From positions 248,001 to 312,000 of the forward strand of contig NZ_VWPH01000008.1 of assembly GCF_008630535.1 (NCBI RefSeq): DNA of 64,000 nt, written 5' to 3'. Shown one piece after another: positions 1-9,931 of this stretch (within the stretch, counting starts at the first letter, position 1; each line of letters begins with the position of its first letter). The position numbers were made by a program, and so were the translations under genes. The DNA is from Saccharopolyspora hirsuta (GTDB lineage: Bacteria; Actinomycetota; Actinomycetes; Mycobacteriales; Pseudonocardiaceae). A model generated the notes under the pieces. That model was not told where the DNA came from. It did no database searches and worked only from the letters and a program-made list of their open reading frames with translations.

Positions 1-1278
1 TCCGCGGGCCTGCCGAGCACCACGGCCAGGTGGCGGCCGGTCTTCGCCCACCTGCGGCAGGACCCCGACGGTCCGCTGGCGACGACGTTCGCCACGCCCC
101 TGATGGTGAGCCTCGCCCGGACCGTCTACACCCACCCGGACCGCGACCCCGCCGAACTGCTCGACCGCGACCGCTTCGCCGACGCCGCGACGATCGAGCA
201 CCACCTGCTCGACGCGTACCTGCCCACCATCTACGCCGACCAACCGACGGCACCGTCCACATCGGACGCCCATGCGGCCCGGTCCTACCCTGCGGAGCAG
301 GCCCAGCGGTGGCTGGGGTTCCTGGCGCACCACCTCACCAGCCTGCAAACCCGGGACATCGCCTGGTGGCGCCAGCGCCGACCCAACGCGATGGCGGCCG
401 TCGCCTGGGGAGCGGTGTTCGGCTGCCTGTTGTTGCTGGGGCAGAGCGAGATCGTGACGGGGTTGTTCGTGGGCGTGCTCCTCGACTGGCTCATCGAGCA
501 CGTGCCCCGTTTCAAGCAACGCCCCGCCGCGATCCTGCTGACCGCCGTGCCGGTGCTGTTCTGCACGTTCTGGTTCTCCGCGCGGAAGTTCGACGAATCC
601 GCGAACGTCCTCGTCGACGTATTCGGCATCGCCCTGGTGCTCGCACTGCTGCTCTCGGAATCGAGGAGCCCGCGGCGCGCCAGCATGCGCATCCGCCGCG
701 GGCTGCGTCTGCTGGTCCTCCGGCGGCTGGCCGTGAGCTACCTGGTGAGCCTGCTCGCCGGGATCTTCCTCGTCACCGCCTTCGCAGCGGTGCGCGGCAT
801 CGAGGACGGACCCGTGCTGCTGCTCGGGATCGCCGTGATCTTCGGCCTCATCGGGGTGGCCGTGGTCGGGCCCGGAACGTGGGCGGCGGTGTCGTCGGAG
901 GATGCCGGAGTACCACGTCCGATCGACGTGCTGCGCTGGGACCGGACGTCGACGGTCGTGCGGGTGCTGATGCCGATCGTCTTCCTTCAGCTGTTGGTGC
1001 TTCTCAGCATCGTCGTGATGGGGCAGGACCAGGGCTGGTACGAGTTCAGCTCCGCCCTGACGCTCGGCCTGGGCTTGGGGCTCGGCGTGGCGGCCAAGAG
1101 CGCGTGGATGTCGTCGTGGCCGCCGAGGCTGTGGTGGGCGCTGCGCGGCAGGTTGCCGTGGCGGCTGATGGCGTTCCTCGACCACGGTCACCGGTGCGGC
1201 GTGTTCCGCCAGGTCGGCGCGGTGTACCAGTTCCGGCACGCCCGCCTCCAGGACCACCTCGCGGACCGGCAGCAATGA
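1..1278 (+). CDS. C-terminal part of a NACHT-type NTPase / membrane protein (5' end outside window)
   Basis: The reading frame is open from base 1, so the start lies upstream. The visible part begins with a conserved stretch (RWRPVFAHL, then TPLMVSLARTVY and later HHLLDAYLPTIY) that I recognise as the region after the NTPase core of actinobacterial NACHT-domain proteins. It continues into several hydrophobic segments, about residues 125-330 of the visible part, and ends with the family-typical YQFRHARLQDHL motif close to the C-terminus. NACHT NTPases are STAND-class switches used in signalling and sometimes in phage defence; no effector domain is visible here. The Walker motifs are not in the window, so the class rests on the C-terminal signature. 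The gene ends at a strong hairpin shared with pgl on the opposite strand. Confidence 0.6.
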   Translation, partial: SAGLPSTTARWRPVFAHLRQDPDGPLATTFATPLMVSLARTVYTHPDRDPAELLDRDRFADAATIEHHLLDAYLPTIYADQPTAPSTSDAHAARSYPAEQAQRWLGFLAHHLTSLQTRDIAWWRQRRPNAMAAVAWGAVFGCLLLLGQSEIVTGLFVGVLLDWLIEHVPRFKQRPAAILLTAVPVLFCTFWFSARKFDESANVLVDVFGIALVLALLLSESRSPRRASMRIRRGLRLLVLRRLAVSYLVSLLAGIFLVTAFAAVRGIEDGPVLLLGIAVIFGLIGVAVVGPGTWAAVSSEDAGVPRPIDVLRWDRTSTVVRVLMPIVFLQLLVLLSIVVMGQDQGWYEFSSALTLGLGLGLGVAAKSAWMSSWPPRLWWALRGRLPWRLMAFLDHGHRCGVFRQVGAVYQFRHARLQDHLADRQQ

Positions 1279-1284
1279 GCAGAA

Positions 1285-1317
1285 GGGCGCCTCCGAGCAC
1301 GTGGCTCGGAGGCGCCC
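1285..1317. terminator. Bidirectional hairpin between the NACHT-type gene and pgl
   Basis: A perfect 14-bp stem (1285-1298 with 1304-1317) and a 5-base loop lie between two convergent genes, 6 bases after one stop and 13 bases before the other. There is no U tract, which is common for actinobacterial hairpin terminators. Confidence 0.75.
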
Positions 1318-1330
1318 CTCGTCGTCGCGA

Positions 1331-2095
1331 TCAGCCCCCGGTGGGGACTGCCGATGCTGCGGTCCGGTCCAGCAGCCACAGCGTGCGGTCGCGGCCGTGG
1401 GCCCCGGCTGCCGGGATGTCCACCGGCTTCGCGCCGCCCAGGGCCGCCGCCACCGGTTCGGCCTTGGCCGCTCCGGTGGTCATCAGCCAGACCTCCGAGG
1501 CCGCCTGGATCGCCGGGAGCGTCAGGGAGATCCGGGTCGGCGGCGGTTTCGGGCAGTCGTGCACGCCCACCACCGTGCGCTCGGTCTCCCGGACGTACGG
1601 CGTGTCCGGGAACAGCGACGCCGTGTGGCCCTCCTCGCCGACGCCCAGCAGCAGGACGTCGAAGCGGGGCACCGCGATGTCGGTGGCCCGGGCCGCCGTG
1701 GTCGCCAGGACCTCCGCGTAGTGCGCCGCGGCGGCGTCCGCGTCCGCGCCGAACTTGCCGCCCGACGGGGCCATCGGGTGCACCCGGTCCGGGTCCACCG
1801 GCACGTGGTCCAGCAGCGCCTGCCGAGCCTGCGTCTCGTTGCGCTCCGGGTCGCCGTCCGGCAGGAACCGCTCGTCGCCCCAGTAGACGTCCACGGCGGA
1901 CCAGTCCACCGCGTCGCGGGCGGGGGAGCGGCGGACCTGCTCCAGCACACCGATGCCGGTGCGGCCGCCGGTGAGCACCACCGACGCCACCCCGTGCGCG
2001 GCCTGGGCGTCCACCAGCTTGGTGATCAGCCGCGCCGCCGCGGCAGCGGCCAGCAGCTCGCCCGAGGCGTGCACCACCACGTCGGGACGGGTCAT
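1331..2095 (-). CDS. pgl: 6-phosphogluconolactonase
   Basis: Hydrolyses 6-phosphogluconolactone, the second step of the oxidative pentose-phosphate pathway, in the cytosol. The 254-residue protein has the family motifs VLTGGRTG near residue 38, VYWGDERF near residue 68 and GVGEEGHTASLFP in the middle, which binds the substrate phosphate. The ATG start (2093-2095) overlaps the opcA stop as ATGA, so the two are translationally coupled. It is the last gene of a pgi-zwf-opcA-pgl run, the usual actinobacterial arrangement (compare Rv1447c-Rv1445c). A hairpin follows the stop. Confidence 0.95.
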   Translation of the reverse strand: MTRPDVVVHASGELLAAAAAARLITKLVDAQAAHGVASVVLTGGRTGIGVLEQVRRSPARDAVDWSAVDVYWGDERFLPDGDPERNETQARQALLDHVPVDPDRVHPMAPSGGKFGADADAAAAHYAEVLATTAARATDIAVPRFDVLLLGVGEEGHTASLFPDTPYVRETERTVVGVHDCPKPPPTRISLTLPAIQAASEVWLMTTGAAKAEPVAAALGGAKPVDIPAAGAHGRDRTLWLLDRTAASAVPTGG

Positions 2096-3036
2096 GCCCC
2101 CTCCTCCTGCTCCGGCTCGTCGCGGACGATGTTGTCCAGGCCGGACAGGGTGGCCTCGTAGATCTCGTCCGGGTCGAGGCGGCGCAGCTCCTCGGTGAGG
2201 CAGTCGCGGACCTCGCGGCGGTGCAGCGACACCCGGCGGTCCGGCTGGCCCGGCTGGGTCAGCGTGCCCACCTTGCCGTCCGGGCGGACGATCTCCACGT
2301 TGCCCGACGGGCGCTCCAGCACCGCCGAGACGATGCCCGGCCCGCGCGGGTGCTCCACCCGGCGCACCGGGATCTCCAGGTAGCTGGCCAGCCACGCGGC
2401 CAGCAGATCGGTCGACGGGGAGTCCGCCGCGCCGGTCACCGTGGCGGCCGTGACGCGCTCGTGCGGCGGCAGGTCCATCGCCGACGCCAGCATCGCGCGC
2501 CACGAGGTCAGCCGGGTCCAGGCCAGGTCCGTGTCGCCGTCGGTGTAGGACCGGACGCGCTTCTGCAGGGCCGCGATCGGATCGGCCTCGTTGGCCGCGT
2601 CGGTGATCCGCCGGTGCGACAGCGCGCCGATCGGGTCCTTCGCCGGGTTGTCCGGGGCGTCGGTCGGCCACCACGCCACCACCGGGGCGTCCGGCAGCAG
2701 CAGCGGGACCACCGAGCCCGCGCCCTCGTCGGCCAGCGGCCCGTACAGCCGCAGCACGATCACCTCGGACGCGCCCGCGTCACCGCCGATGCGGATCTGG
2801 GCGTCCAGCCGCGGCGCGGCCTGCCGCGCCCCGCTGGCGACCACGATCACCCGGCACGGGTGCTCCCGGCTGGCGTCGTTGGCGGCCTGGATGGCCTTCT
2901 CCACCTCGGTGCCGTCGCCGGTGACCACCACCAGCGTCAGCACCCGGCCCAGCGCCACCGCGCCGCCGGTCTCGCGCAGCTCCACCAGCTTCTTGTTGAC
3001 CTGCGAGGTCGTGGTGGACGGCAGGTCGATGATCAC
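2092..3036 (-). CDS. opcA: Glucose-6-phosphate dehydrogenase assembly/activator protein OpcA
   Basis: A 314-residue protein starting MIIDLPSTTT, typical of OpcA, which promotes assembly and redox control of glucose-6-phosphate dehydrogenase in actinobacteria and cyanobacteria. Recognisable blocks are the WWPTDAPDNPAKDPIGAL stretch near residue 125, SHRRITDAA just after it, and TRLTSWRAMLASAMD near residue 170. The start is GTG at 3034-3036 and overlaps the zwf stop (GTGA), and the stop overlaps the pgl start. Being sandwiched between zwf and pgl is diagnostic. No enzymatic motif is expected. Confidence 0.95.
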   Translation of the reverse strand: MIIDLPSTTTSQVNKKLVELRETGGAVALGRVLTLVVVTGDGTEVEKAIQAANDASREHPCRVIVVASGARQAAPRLDAQIRIGGDAGASEVIVLRLYGPLADEGAGSVVPLLLPDAPVVAWWPTDAPDNPAKDPIGALSHRRITDAANEADPIAALQKRVRSYTDGDTDLAWTRLTSWRAMLASAMDLPPHERVTAATVTGAADSPSTDLLAAWLASYLEIPVRRVEHPRGPGIVSAVLERPSGNVEIVRPDGKVGTLTQPGQPDRRVSLHRREVRDCLTEELRRLDPDEIYEATLSGLDNIVRDEPEQEEGA

Positions 3037-4571
3037 GGTCGCCTCCAGACGCGTCCGGTGCGGGCCAGCATGGCGTCCGCCGACGGCGGGCCCCAGGTGC
3101 CCGCCTTGTAGGGCTGCGGCTTGCCGCGCGCCGCCCAGTGCTCCAGCACCGGGTCGAGGATCTTCCAGGACAGTTCGACTTCTTCGTTGACCGGGAACAG
3201 CGACGGCTCACCCAGCAGCACGTCCAGGATCAGCCGCTCGTAGGCCTCCGGCGAGGACTCGGTGAAGGCGTGCCCGTAACCGAAGTCCATGGTCACGTCG
3301 CGCACCTCCATCGAGGTGCCCGGCACCTTCGCGCCGAAGCGCATCGTCACGCCCTCGTCCGGCTGCACCCGGATCACCAGGGCGTTCTGCCCCAGCTCCT
3401 CGGTCATCGTGCTGTCGAACGGCAGGTGCGGGGCGCGCTTGAACACCACCGCGATCTCGGTGACCCGGCGGCCCAGCCGCTTGCCGGTGCGCAGGTAGAA
3501 CGGCACCCCGGCCCAGCGGCGGCTCTCCACCTCGAGGGTGATCGCCGCGTAGGTCTCGGTGATGGAGTCGGAGGCGAAGCCGCCCTCCTCGTGCAGGCCC
3601 GGCACCAGCGAACCGCCCTGCCAACCACCGGTGTACTGGCCGCGCGCGGTGGTCTCGTCGAACGGACCGACCGGCTTGGTCGCCGAGAGCACCTTCACCT
3701 TCTCCGCCCGCAGGTCCTGCGGGGAGAACGAGACCGGCTCCTCCATGGCGGTCAGCGCCATCAGCTGCAGCAGGTGGTTCTGGATCACGTCGCGGGCCGC
3801 GCCGATGCCGTCGTAGTAGCCCGCGCGACCGCCCAGCCCGATGTCCTCGGCCATGGTGATCTGCACGTGGTCCACGTAGTGCGAGTTCCAGATCGGCTCG
3901 AACAGCTGGTTCGCGAAGCGCAGCGCCAGGATGTTCTGCACCGTCTCCTTGCCGAGGTAGTGGTCGATGCGGAACACCGAGTCCTCGGGGAACACCTCGT
4001 TGACGATGCGGTTGAGGTGCTGCGCGCTCTCCAGGTCGTGGCCGAACGGCTTCTCGATGACCACCCGGCGCCAGCTGTCCCCGGACTGGTCGGTCAGCCC
4101 GGAGCGGGACAGCTGCTTGAGCACCGTCGGGAACGCCGACGGCGGCACCGACAGGTAGAACGCGTGGTTGCCGCCCGTGCCGCGCTCGGCGTCGAGGTGC
4201 TTGACGGTGTCGGCGAGCCGGTCGAACGCCTCGTCGTCGTCGAAGGACCCCGGCACGAACCGGATGCCCTCGGCCAGCCGGTCCCAGACGCTCTGGTGGA
4301 ACGGGGTGCGCGCGTGCTCCTTGACCGCCTCGTAGACGACCTGGCCGAAGTCCTGGTCGGCCCAGTCGCGGCGGGCGAAGCCGGTCAGCGCGAAGCCCGG
4401 CGGCAGCAGGCCGCGGTTGGCCAGGTCGTAGATCGCGGGCATCAGCTTCTTGCGGGACAGGTCACCGGTCACGCCGAAGATCGTCAGCCCGCACGGGCCG
4501 GCGATCCGGGGCAGCCGCTTGTCCCGCGGATCCCGCAGCGGGTTCTGCCACTGCTGGTCGGGCGGGGTCAC
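3033..4571 (-). CDS. zwf: Glucose-6-phosphate 1-dehydrogenase
   Basis: Oxidises glucose-6-phosphate with NADP+ as the entry step of the pentose-phosphate pathway. The 512-residue protein carries the N-terminal dinucleotide-binding motif GVTGDLSRKKLMPAIYDL, the substrate-binding EKPFGHDL segment and the catalytic RIDHYLGKE motif. Length matches Zwf2 of mycobacteria (about 514). I chose the GTG at 4569-4571, whose GTGA overlaps the pgi stop; an upstream extension would run deep into pgi. It is coupled at both ends and so co-translated with pgi and opcA. Confidence 0.96.
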   Translation of the reverse strand: MTPPDQQWQNPLRDPRDKRLPRIAGPCGLTIFGVTGDLSRKKLMPAIYDLANRGLLPPGFALTGFARRDWADQDFGQVVYEAVKEHARTPFHQSVWDRLAEGIRFVPGSFDDDEAFDRLADTVKHLDAERGTGGNHAFYLSVPPSAFPTVLKQLSRSGLTDQSGDSWRRVVIEKPFGHDLESAQHLNRIVNEVFPEDSVFRIDHYLGKETVQNILALRFANQLFEPIWNSHYVDHVQITMAEDIGLGGRAGYYDGIGAARDVIQNHLLQLMALTAMEEPVSFSPQDLRAEKVKVLSATKPVGPFDETTARGQYTGGWQGGSLVPGLHEEGGFASDSITETYAAITLEVESRRWAGVPFYLRTGKRLGRRVTEIAVVFKRAPHLPFDSTMTEELGQNALVIRVQPDEGVTMRFGAKVPGTSMEVRDVTMDFGYGHAFTESSPEAYERLILDVLLGEPSLFPVNEEVELSWKILDPVLEHWAARGKPQPYKAGTWGPPSADAMLARTGRVWRRP

Positions 4572-6199
4572 CGCGCACCTCCCTGCGCCAGGTCCTGCAC
4601 GGCCTTGACCAGCTCGACCAGCCCGGCCGCGCGGTCGGTGAGGTGCAGCCGCAGCACCGGCCGCCCGCGGTCGGCGAGCACCTGACCGTCGCCGAGCGCC
4701 TGCGCGCGCTGCAGACCGGCCAGCGTGTACGGCCGCTCCGGCACCTCCAGGTCCTGCTCGACGTCCCCGGTGATCTGCAGGAACACGCCGTTCTGGTGGC
4801 CGCCCTTGTGGTACTGCCCGGTGGAGTGCAGGAACCGCGGCCCCCACCCGAAGGTGGTCTGCAGGCCGCTGCGCCGCGCCAGCTCCGGGCGCAGCACCGC
4901 CGCCGAGGCGTCGTCGAGGCGGTCCAGGTAGGCCTGCACCGCCAGGTAGCCGTTCTTCGGGGCGGCGGCCAGGAACGCGCGCAGCGCCTCGGTCACCGTG
5001 CCCACCCCGGCCGACAGCCACTCGCCGGAGGCGTGCACCTCGATCGAGCCGTCCACCAGCGCCGGGGTCGCGACCGGGCCACCGGCCGGGCCGTCCAGCA
5101 GCGCCCGCGCGGCCTTCTTGGCGGCCTCCACGTCGGGCTGGTCGAACGGGTTGATGCCCAGCAGCCGACCGGCCAGCGCGGTGGCGAACTCCCACAGCAG
5201 GAACTGCCCGCCCAGCGGACCGGCGGTGCTGATCTTCGCGCCCGCGACGGCCGGGCCGACCGCCACGGTGGTGGCGTCGGCACCCGCGTCGGCGAACCCG
5301 GGCGCGTCGGTGCCCTCCACCACGACCGGCAGCAGACCGGTGCCGTTCTTGCCGGTGGACTCGGCGATCAGCTGCTCCACCCAGTCGCCGAAGCCCTTGA
5401 TGCCGGAGCCGGTGTCGGCGAACACGACCTTCTCCGCGCCCCCGGCGTGCGCCGCGCCCAGGGCGGCGGCCAGCCGCACGGCGGGGTTGCTGTCGTCGTC
5501 GGCGCTCAGCCGCGGGAACGCCGCTGCGGCGTCGTCCAGCAGCGCGGACACGTCGGCACCGGCCAGCCCGGCCGGGACCAGGCCGAACGCGGTCAGCGCC
5601 GAGTAGCGGCCGCCCACGTGCGGGTCGGCGGTGAACACCTTGCGGTAGCCCGCCTCGCGCGCCGCGGTCTCCATCGGGGAACCGGGGTCGGTGACCACGA
5701 TGATGCGGGTCACAGGATCGATTCCGTTTTGCTCGAAAGCCTGCTCGAAGATCCTGCGGTGCGAGTCGGTCTCGACGGTGGTGCCGGACTTGGAGGAGAC
5801 CACCAGCACGGTGCGCTCCAGGTCACCGGCCAGCGCGTCGGCGACCTGCCCGGGGTCGGTGGTGTCCAGCACGACCAGCGGCACCCCGGCGGTCGCGGTG
5901 ATCACCTCCGGGGCCAGCGACGAGCCACCCATCCCGGCCAGCACCACCCGGTCCAGGCCCTCGGCGTGCAGCTCGGCGCGCAGCGCGTCGATCTCGGCCA
6001 GCAGCGGGCGGGAGCTCTCGTGCAGCGTCGTCCAGGACAGCCGGATGGATGCCTCGGGCTCGGCGTCCGGGCCCCACAGCGTGGCGTCCTGGGCGGCGAG
6101 CTTGCCGGCAACCGCATCGGCGGCCAACCGCTCGACCAGCGGTCGGGCTTCGGCCGCTAGCGCCACATCGGGAATGTCGACGGAAATTTCGGTTGCCAT
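4568..6199 (-). CDS. pgi: Glucose-6-phosphate isomerase (PGI half-type of the transaldolase/PGI family)
   Basis: Interconverts glucose-6-phosphate and fructose-6-phosphate. The 543-residue protein shows the SIS-fold phosphate-binding motif SSKSGTTVET (near residue 150) and a C-terminal HSTGQYHKGGHQNG segment. These look closest to the PGI domain of bifunctional transaldolase/PGI proteins rather than to classical Pgi; that is from memory of the family. The ATG at 6197-6199 is preceded by AAGGAA at good spacing, whereas upstream codons lack a ribosome site and encode low-complexity sequence. It sits between tal and zwf, which is unlike the M. tuberculosis order where tal and zwf2 are adjacent, and feeds the pathway directly. 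Confidence 0.92.
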   Translation of the reverse strand: MATEISVDIPDVALAAEARPLVERLAADAVAGKLAAQDATLWGPDAEPEASIRLSWTTLHESSRPLLAEIDALRAELHAEGLDRVVLAGMGGSSLAPEVITATAGVPLVVLDTTDPGQVADALAGDLERTVLVVSSKSGTTVETDSHRRIFEQAFEQNGIDPVTRIIVVTDPGSPMETAAREAGYRKVFTADPHVGGRYSALTAFGLVPAGLAGADVSALLDDAAAAFPRLSADDDSNPAVRLAAALGAAHAGGAEKVVFADTGSGIKGFGDWVEQLIAESTGKNGTGLLPVVVEGTDAPGFADAGADATTVAVGPAVAGAKISTAGPLGGQFLLWEFATALAGRLLGINPFDQPDVEAAKKAARALLDGPAGGPVATPALVDGSIEVHASGEWLSAGVGTVTEALRAFLAAAPKNGYLAVQAYLDRLDDASAAVLRPELARRSGLQTTFGWGPRFLHSTGQYHKGGHQNGVFLQITGDVEQDLEVPERPYTLAGLQRAQALGDGQVLADRGRPVLRLHLTDRAAGLVELVKAVQDLAQGGAR

Positions 6200-6337
6200 G
6201 TATTTCCTTAACAGCGCTCGATCTAGTTGGGTCGAACCCCAGTTCGATCTGACCTTCCGGGATTCGATCTTGGAAGCCAACTTCGTGCGACCACAGTGTC
6301 GCCGATCCGGGCAGGAGCGGCCCGGAGGCGCGGCGGC

Positions 6338-6362
6338 GGGGCCGGTTTCGCGAACCGGCCCC
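6338..6362 (-). terminator. Hairpin terminator downstream of tal
   Basis: A 10-bp stem (6338-6347 with 6353-6362) with loop TCGCG lies 11 bases after the tal stop on the minus strand. It probably separates tkt-tal from pgi-zwf-opcA-pgl. The remaining spacer (6200-6337) is AT-richer than its surroundings and probably carries the pgi promoter, but no convincing -35/-10 pair was found. Confidence 0.6.
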
Positions 6363-6373
6363 GCCCCCAACGC

Positions 6374-7480
6374 TTACTTGGCCTGCTCGAGCTGCTGGGC
6401 GACCGTGTCCAGCAGTTCGCTCCAGGACTTCTCGAACTTCTCCACGCCCTCGCGCTCCAGCACCGCGAACACGTCGTCGAGGTCGATGCCCGCCTTCGCC
6501 AGGTCGTCGAAGACCTGCTGCGAGGCGGCGGCGGTGCCGCTGACCGTGTCGCCGCGCACGTCGGCGTGGTCGGCGGTGGCCTTCAGCGTGGCCTCCGGCA
6601 TGGTGTTCACCGTGTTCGGCGCGACCAGCTCGTCCACGTAGCGGGTGTCGGAGTAGGCCGGGTCCTTCACGCCGGTGGACGCCCACAGCGGACGCTGCGC
6701 CTTGGCACCGGCGGCCTCCAGGGCCTTCCAGCGCTCACCGGCGAAGACCTCCTCGTAGGCCGCGTAGGCCAGGCGGGCGTTGGCGATGGCGGCCTTGCCG
6801 CGCAGCGCCTCACCGCCGGAGATCTTCTCCAGCCGCTTGTCGATCTCGGTGTCCACGCGGGACACGAAGAACGACGCGACCGAGGCGATCTCGCTGATGT
6901 CGTGGCCGTTGGCCTTCGCCTGCTCCAGACCGGCCAGGAAGGCGTCCATCACGTCGCGGTAGCGCTGCACCGAGAAGATCAGCGTGACGTTGACGCTGAT
7001 GCCCTCGGCCAGCACGCGGGTGATCGCGGGCAGGCCCTCCACGGTGGCCGGGATCTTGACCATCAGGTTCGGCCGGTCCACGGCCTTCCACAGGTCCACG
7101 GCCTCGGCCACGGTGCGGTCGGTGTCGTGCGCCAGCCGCGGGTCGACCTCCAGGGAGACCCGGCCGTCGACGCCGCCCGACTGCTCGAAGACGTTGCGGA
7201 AGATGTCCGCCGCGTCCCGCACGTCAGCGGTGGTCAGCTCGCGGACGGTGTCGTCCACGCTGGCACCGCGGGCGGCCAGCTCGCGCACCTTCTCGGTGTA
7301 GTCGGCCGCGTTGGACAGCGCGTTGGCGAAGATCGTCGGGTTGCTGGTGACGCCGACGACCGCCTGGTCGGTGATCAGCTCGGCGAGGTTGCCCGAGGTG
7401 ATCCGCTGGCGGGACAGGTCGTCCAGCCAGATCGAAACCCCGGCCTCGCTGAGCGCCTTGAGGTTCGGGTTGGTGGTCAC
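6374..7480 (-). CDS. tal: Transaldolase
   Basis: Transfers a dihydroxyacetone unit between sugar phosphates in the non-oxidative pentose-phosphate pathway. The 368-residue protein begins with [21 protein letters not shown], the standard actinobacterial TalB-type N-terminus, and contains the Schiff-base lysine in MVKIPAT and the SNPTIF substrate-binding motif. The preferred start is GTG at 7478-7480, with GGAGG seven bases upstream. A GTG at 7496-7498 that overlaps the tkt stop as GTGA is in frame but would place the ribosome site inside the gene. It is encoded directly behind tkt. Confidence 0.94.
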   Translation of the reverse strand: MTTNPNLKALSEAGVSIWLDDLSRQRITSGNLAELITDQAVVGVTSNPTIFANALSNAADYTEKVRELAARGASVDDTVRELTTADVRDAADIFRNVFEQSGGVDGRVSLEVDPRLAHDTDRTVAEAVDLWKAVDRPNLMVKIPATVEGLPAITRVLAEGISVNVTLIFSVQRYRDVMDAFLAGLEQAKANGHDISEIASVASFFVSRVDTEIDKRLEKISGGEALRGKAAIANARLAYAAYEEVFAGERWKALEAAGAKAQRPLWASTGVKDPAYSDTRYVDELVAPNTVNTMPEATLKATADHADVRGDTVSGTAAASQQVFDDLAKAGIDLDDVFAVLEREGVEKFEKSWSELLDTVAQQLEQAK

Positions 7481-7494
7481 AGGAATTCCTCCGC

Positions 7495-9585
7495 TCACGC
7501 CTGCTTGTCCAGGCTGCGCCGGGCCGCCGCGACAACGGCGTCGACGGTGATGCCGAACTCGTTGTACAGGGTCTTGTAGTCCGCCGAGGCGCCGAAGTGC
7601 TCGATGGACACCGACTCACCGGCGTCCTTGACGAACCGGTACCACGGCATCGCGATGCCGGCCTCGACCGAGACGCGGGCCTTGACCGACTCCGGCAGCA
7701 CCTGCTCCCGGTAGGCCTCGTCCTGCGCGTCGAACCACTCCACGCACGGCATCGAGACCACACGGGTTGCAACGCCGTCGGCCTCCAAGATCTTCCTGGC
7801 CTCGACGGCCAGCTGCACCTCGGAGCCGGTGGCGATGAGCACAACCTTCGGTTCGCCGTTGCCGGCCTCGGCCAGCACGTAGCCGCCCTTGGCGACGCCC
7901 TCGGCGGTCACGCCCTCCAGCGTCGGCACGCCCTGGCGGGTCAGCGCCAGACCGGCCGGGCCGCTCGGGTCCTCAAGGATCTTCTTCCACGCCGCCGCGG
8001 TCTCGTTGGCGTCGGCCGGGCGGACGATCGAGAAGCCCGGGATCGCGCGCAGCGAGGCCACGTGCTCGATCGGCTGGTGCGTCGGGCCGTCCTCGCCGAG
8101 GCCGATGGAGTCGTGCGTCCACACGAAGATGGACGGGACCTTCATCAGCGCGGCCAGCCGGACCGCCGGGCGCATGTAGTCGCTGAACACCAGGAAGGTG
8201 CCGCCGTAGGGGCGGGTGCCGCCGTGCAGCGCGATGCCGTTGAGGATCGCGCCCATCGCGTGCTCGCGGATGCCGAAGTGCAGCGTGCGGCCGTAGGGGT
8301 TGGCCGTCCAGGTGCTGGTGGAGATCGACTCCGGGCCGAACGAGTCGACGCCCTTCATCGTGGTGTTGTTGCTCTCCGCCAGGTCGGCCGAACCGCCCCA
8401 CAGCTCGGGCAGCACGTCGGCCAGCGCGTTGAGCACCTCACCGGAGGCCTTGCGGGTGGCGATGGACTTGCCGTCGGCCTCCCAGGTCGGCAGCTTCTCC
8501 TGCCAACCGGCCGGCAGCTCGCGGGCGCTCAGCCGGTCCAGCAGCGCCTTGCGCTCCGGGTTGGCCGCCGCCCACTTGTCGAAGGCGACCTGCCACTCGG
8601 CGTGCGCGGCCTTGCCGCGGGCCGCGACCTCGCGGGCGTGCGCCAGCACCTCGTCGTCGACCTGGAACGACCGCTCCGGGTCCAGGCCCAGCGCCTTCTT
8701 GACCCCGGCGACCTCGTCGGCACCGAGCGCGGCGCCGTGCGCCTTGCCGGTGTTCATCTTGGTCGGGGCCGGGTAGCCGATCACCGTGCGCAGCACGATC
8801 AGGGTCGGGCGGGAGGTCTCGGCCTTGGCGGTCTCGATGGCCTCCAGCAGGCCCTTGACGTCCTCGCCGCCGTGCACGGTGAGGACCTGCCAGCCGTAGG
8901 ACTCGTAGCGCTTCGCGGTGTCCTCGGACAGCGCGATGCGGGTGTCGTCCTCGATGGAGATCTCGTTCGCGTCGTAGATCACCGTGAGGTTGCCCAGCTG
9001 CTGGGTACCGGCCAGCGACGACGCCTCGGAGGTGACGCCCTCCTCGATGTCGCCGTCGGAGGCGATCACGTAGATGTGGTGGTCGAACGGGCTCTCACCG
9101 GCGGCGGCCTCCGGGTCGAACAGCCCGCGCTCGCGGCGGGCGGCCATCGCCATGCCGACCGCGGTGGCCAGGCCCTGGCCCAGCGGGCCGGTGGTGGTCT
9201 CGACCCCGGCGGTGTGCCCGTACTCCGGGTGCCCCGGGGTCTTCGAGCCCCACTTGCGCAGCTGCTTGAGGTCCTCCAGCTCCAGGCCGTAGCCGGACAG
9301 GAACAGCTGCACGTACAGCGTCAGGCTCGAGTGACCGGCGGAGAGCACGAACCGGTCGCGGCCGATCCACTCCGGGTCGCTCGGGTCGTGCCGCATGACG
9401 CGCTGGAACAGCGCGTAGGCCGCCGGGGCCAGGCTCATCGCGGTGCCGGGGTGGCCGCTGCCGCAGTTCTCCACCGCATCGGCGGCCAGCACGCGGGCGG
9501 TGTCCACCGCGCGCTGGTCCAGCTCGCTCCAGTCGTCGGGCAGTCGCTTGGTGGTCAAGCGGGCAAGGTCGTCGGTGACGGACAC
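7495..9585 (-). CDS. tkt: Transketolase
   Basis: Thiamine-diphosphate enzyme moving two-carbon units between sugar phosphates. The 696-residue protein is full length. It has the [15 protein letters not shown] cofactor-domain motif near residue 40, the metal-binding segment [15 protein letters not shown], the GIREHAMGA catalytic-glutamate motif and [13 protein letters not shown] in the pyrimidine domain. The start is GTG 9583-9585, with GGAG about 8 bases upstream. First gene of the tkt-tal unit; its promoter must lie in the 346-base divergent spacer shared with ctaB. Confidence 0.96.
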   Translation of the reverse strand: MSVTDDLARLTTKRLPDDWSELDQRAVDTARVLAADAVENCGSGHPGTAMSLAPAAYALFQRVMRHDPSDPEWIGRDRFVLSAGHSSLTLYVQLFLSGYGLELEDLKQLRKWGSKTPGHPEYGHTAGVETTTGPLGQGLATAVGMAMAARRERGLFDPEAAAGESPFDHHIYVIASDGDIEEGVTSEASSLAGTQQLGNLTVIYDANEISIEDDTRIALSEDTAKRYESYGWQVLTVHGGEDVKGLLEAIETAKAETSRPTLIVLRTVIGYPAPTKMNTGKAHGAALGADEVAGVKKALGLDPERSFQVDDEVLAHAREVAARGKAAHAEWQVAFDKWAAANPERKALLDRLSARELPAGWQEKLPTWEADGKSIATRKASGEVLNALADVLPELWGGSADLAESNNTTMKGVDSFGPESISTSTWTANPYGRTLHFGIREHAMGAILNGIALHGGTRPYGGTFLVFSDYMRPAVRLAALMKVPSIFVWTHDSIGLGEDGPTHQPIEHVASLRAIPGFSIVRPADANETAAAWKKILEDPSGPAGLALTRQGVPTLEGVTAEGVAKGGYVLAEAGNGEPKVVLIATGSEVQLAVEARKILEADGVATRVVSMPCVEWFDAQDEAYREQVLPESVKARVSVEAGIAMPWYRFVKDAGESVSIEHFGASADYKTLYNEFGITVDAVVAAARRSLDKQA

Positions 9586-9931
9586 GGACGCAGCTCCAAG
9601 TTTTTCCTTCGGCGGTTTCCCGTTGACGGGTGAATGCGGTCGCTGGACCGATTCGAACCGCGGTTATCCCTCGTCCGACGGGCAGCCTAGTCGTGTCCGA
9701 TCGGGCACGCGCCGACCCGTCTGAATTGCCGCACCGCCGCCTGCGGGGGCGGCGGTGACGATGGCGCCCGACTCTGCGCCTGGGGGCGGATTTCGCGCTG
9801 AAGTGCGACCGGGGTTCCCAGCTGATCGGGACCGCCACCAGGATACCTGTAACGCTGCGTGACCGGGGTCACCGGCCGAGTGGTGACCACCCGCGCGAGG
9901 CGCTGTTCAGTAGCGCGCCTACTATTCGCTC
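9586..9931. other. Divergent intergenic region between tkt and ctaB
   Basis: These 346 bases hold no gene. On the minus strand TAGGCT (complement of 9684-9689) is a possible tkt -10 box about 100 bases upstream of its start. On the plus strand TACTAT (9920-9925) fits a ctaB -10 box. No operator-like palindrome stands out. Confidence 0.4.
9920..9925 (+). promoter_or_regulatory. Probable -10 box of a leaderless ctaB transcript
   Basis: TACTAT fits the actinobacterial TANNNT -10 consensus and stands 6 bases before the GTG start of ctaB. This predicts a transcript starting at or next to the start codon. No good -35 match was seen. Confidence 0.45.

Noticed and set aside
30..1721. A long plus-strand frame running through the NACHT-type gene into pgl
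   Set aside because: It overlaps two well-supported genes in other frames, is Arg/Pro/Ala-rich low-complexity sequence and runs through a terminator hairpin.
3138..6160. Very long plus-strand frames opposite zwf and pgi
   Set aside because: They are antisense shadows of high-GC codons (His/Arg/Gln/Val-rich) with no domain, and the minus-strand genes have full motifs and coupled starts.
7597..9633. A 678-codon plus-strand frame opposite tkt
   Set aside because: Antisense shadow of transketolase; composition is His/Arg/Val/Gly/Gln repeats with no recognisable domain.
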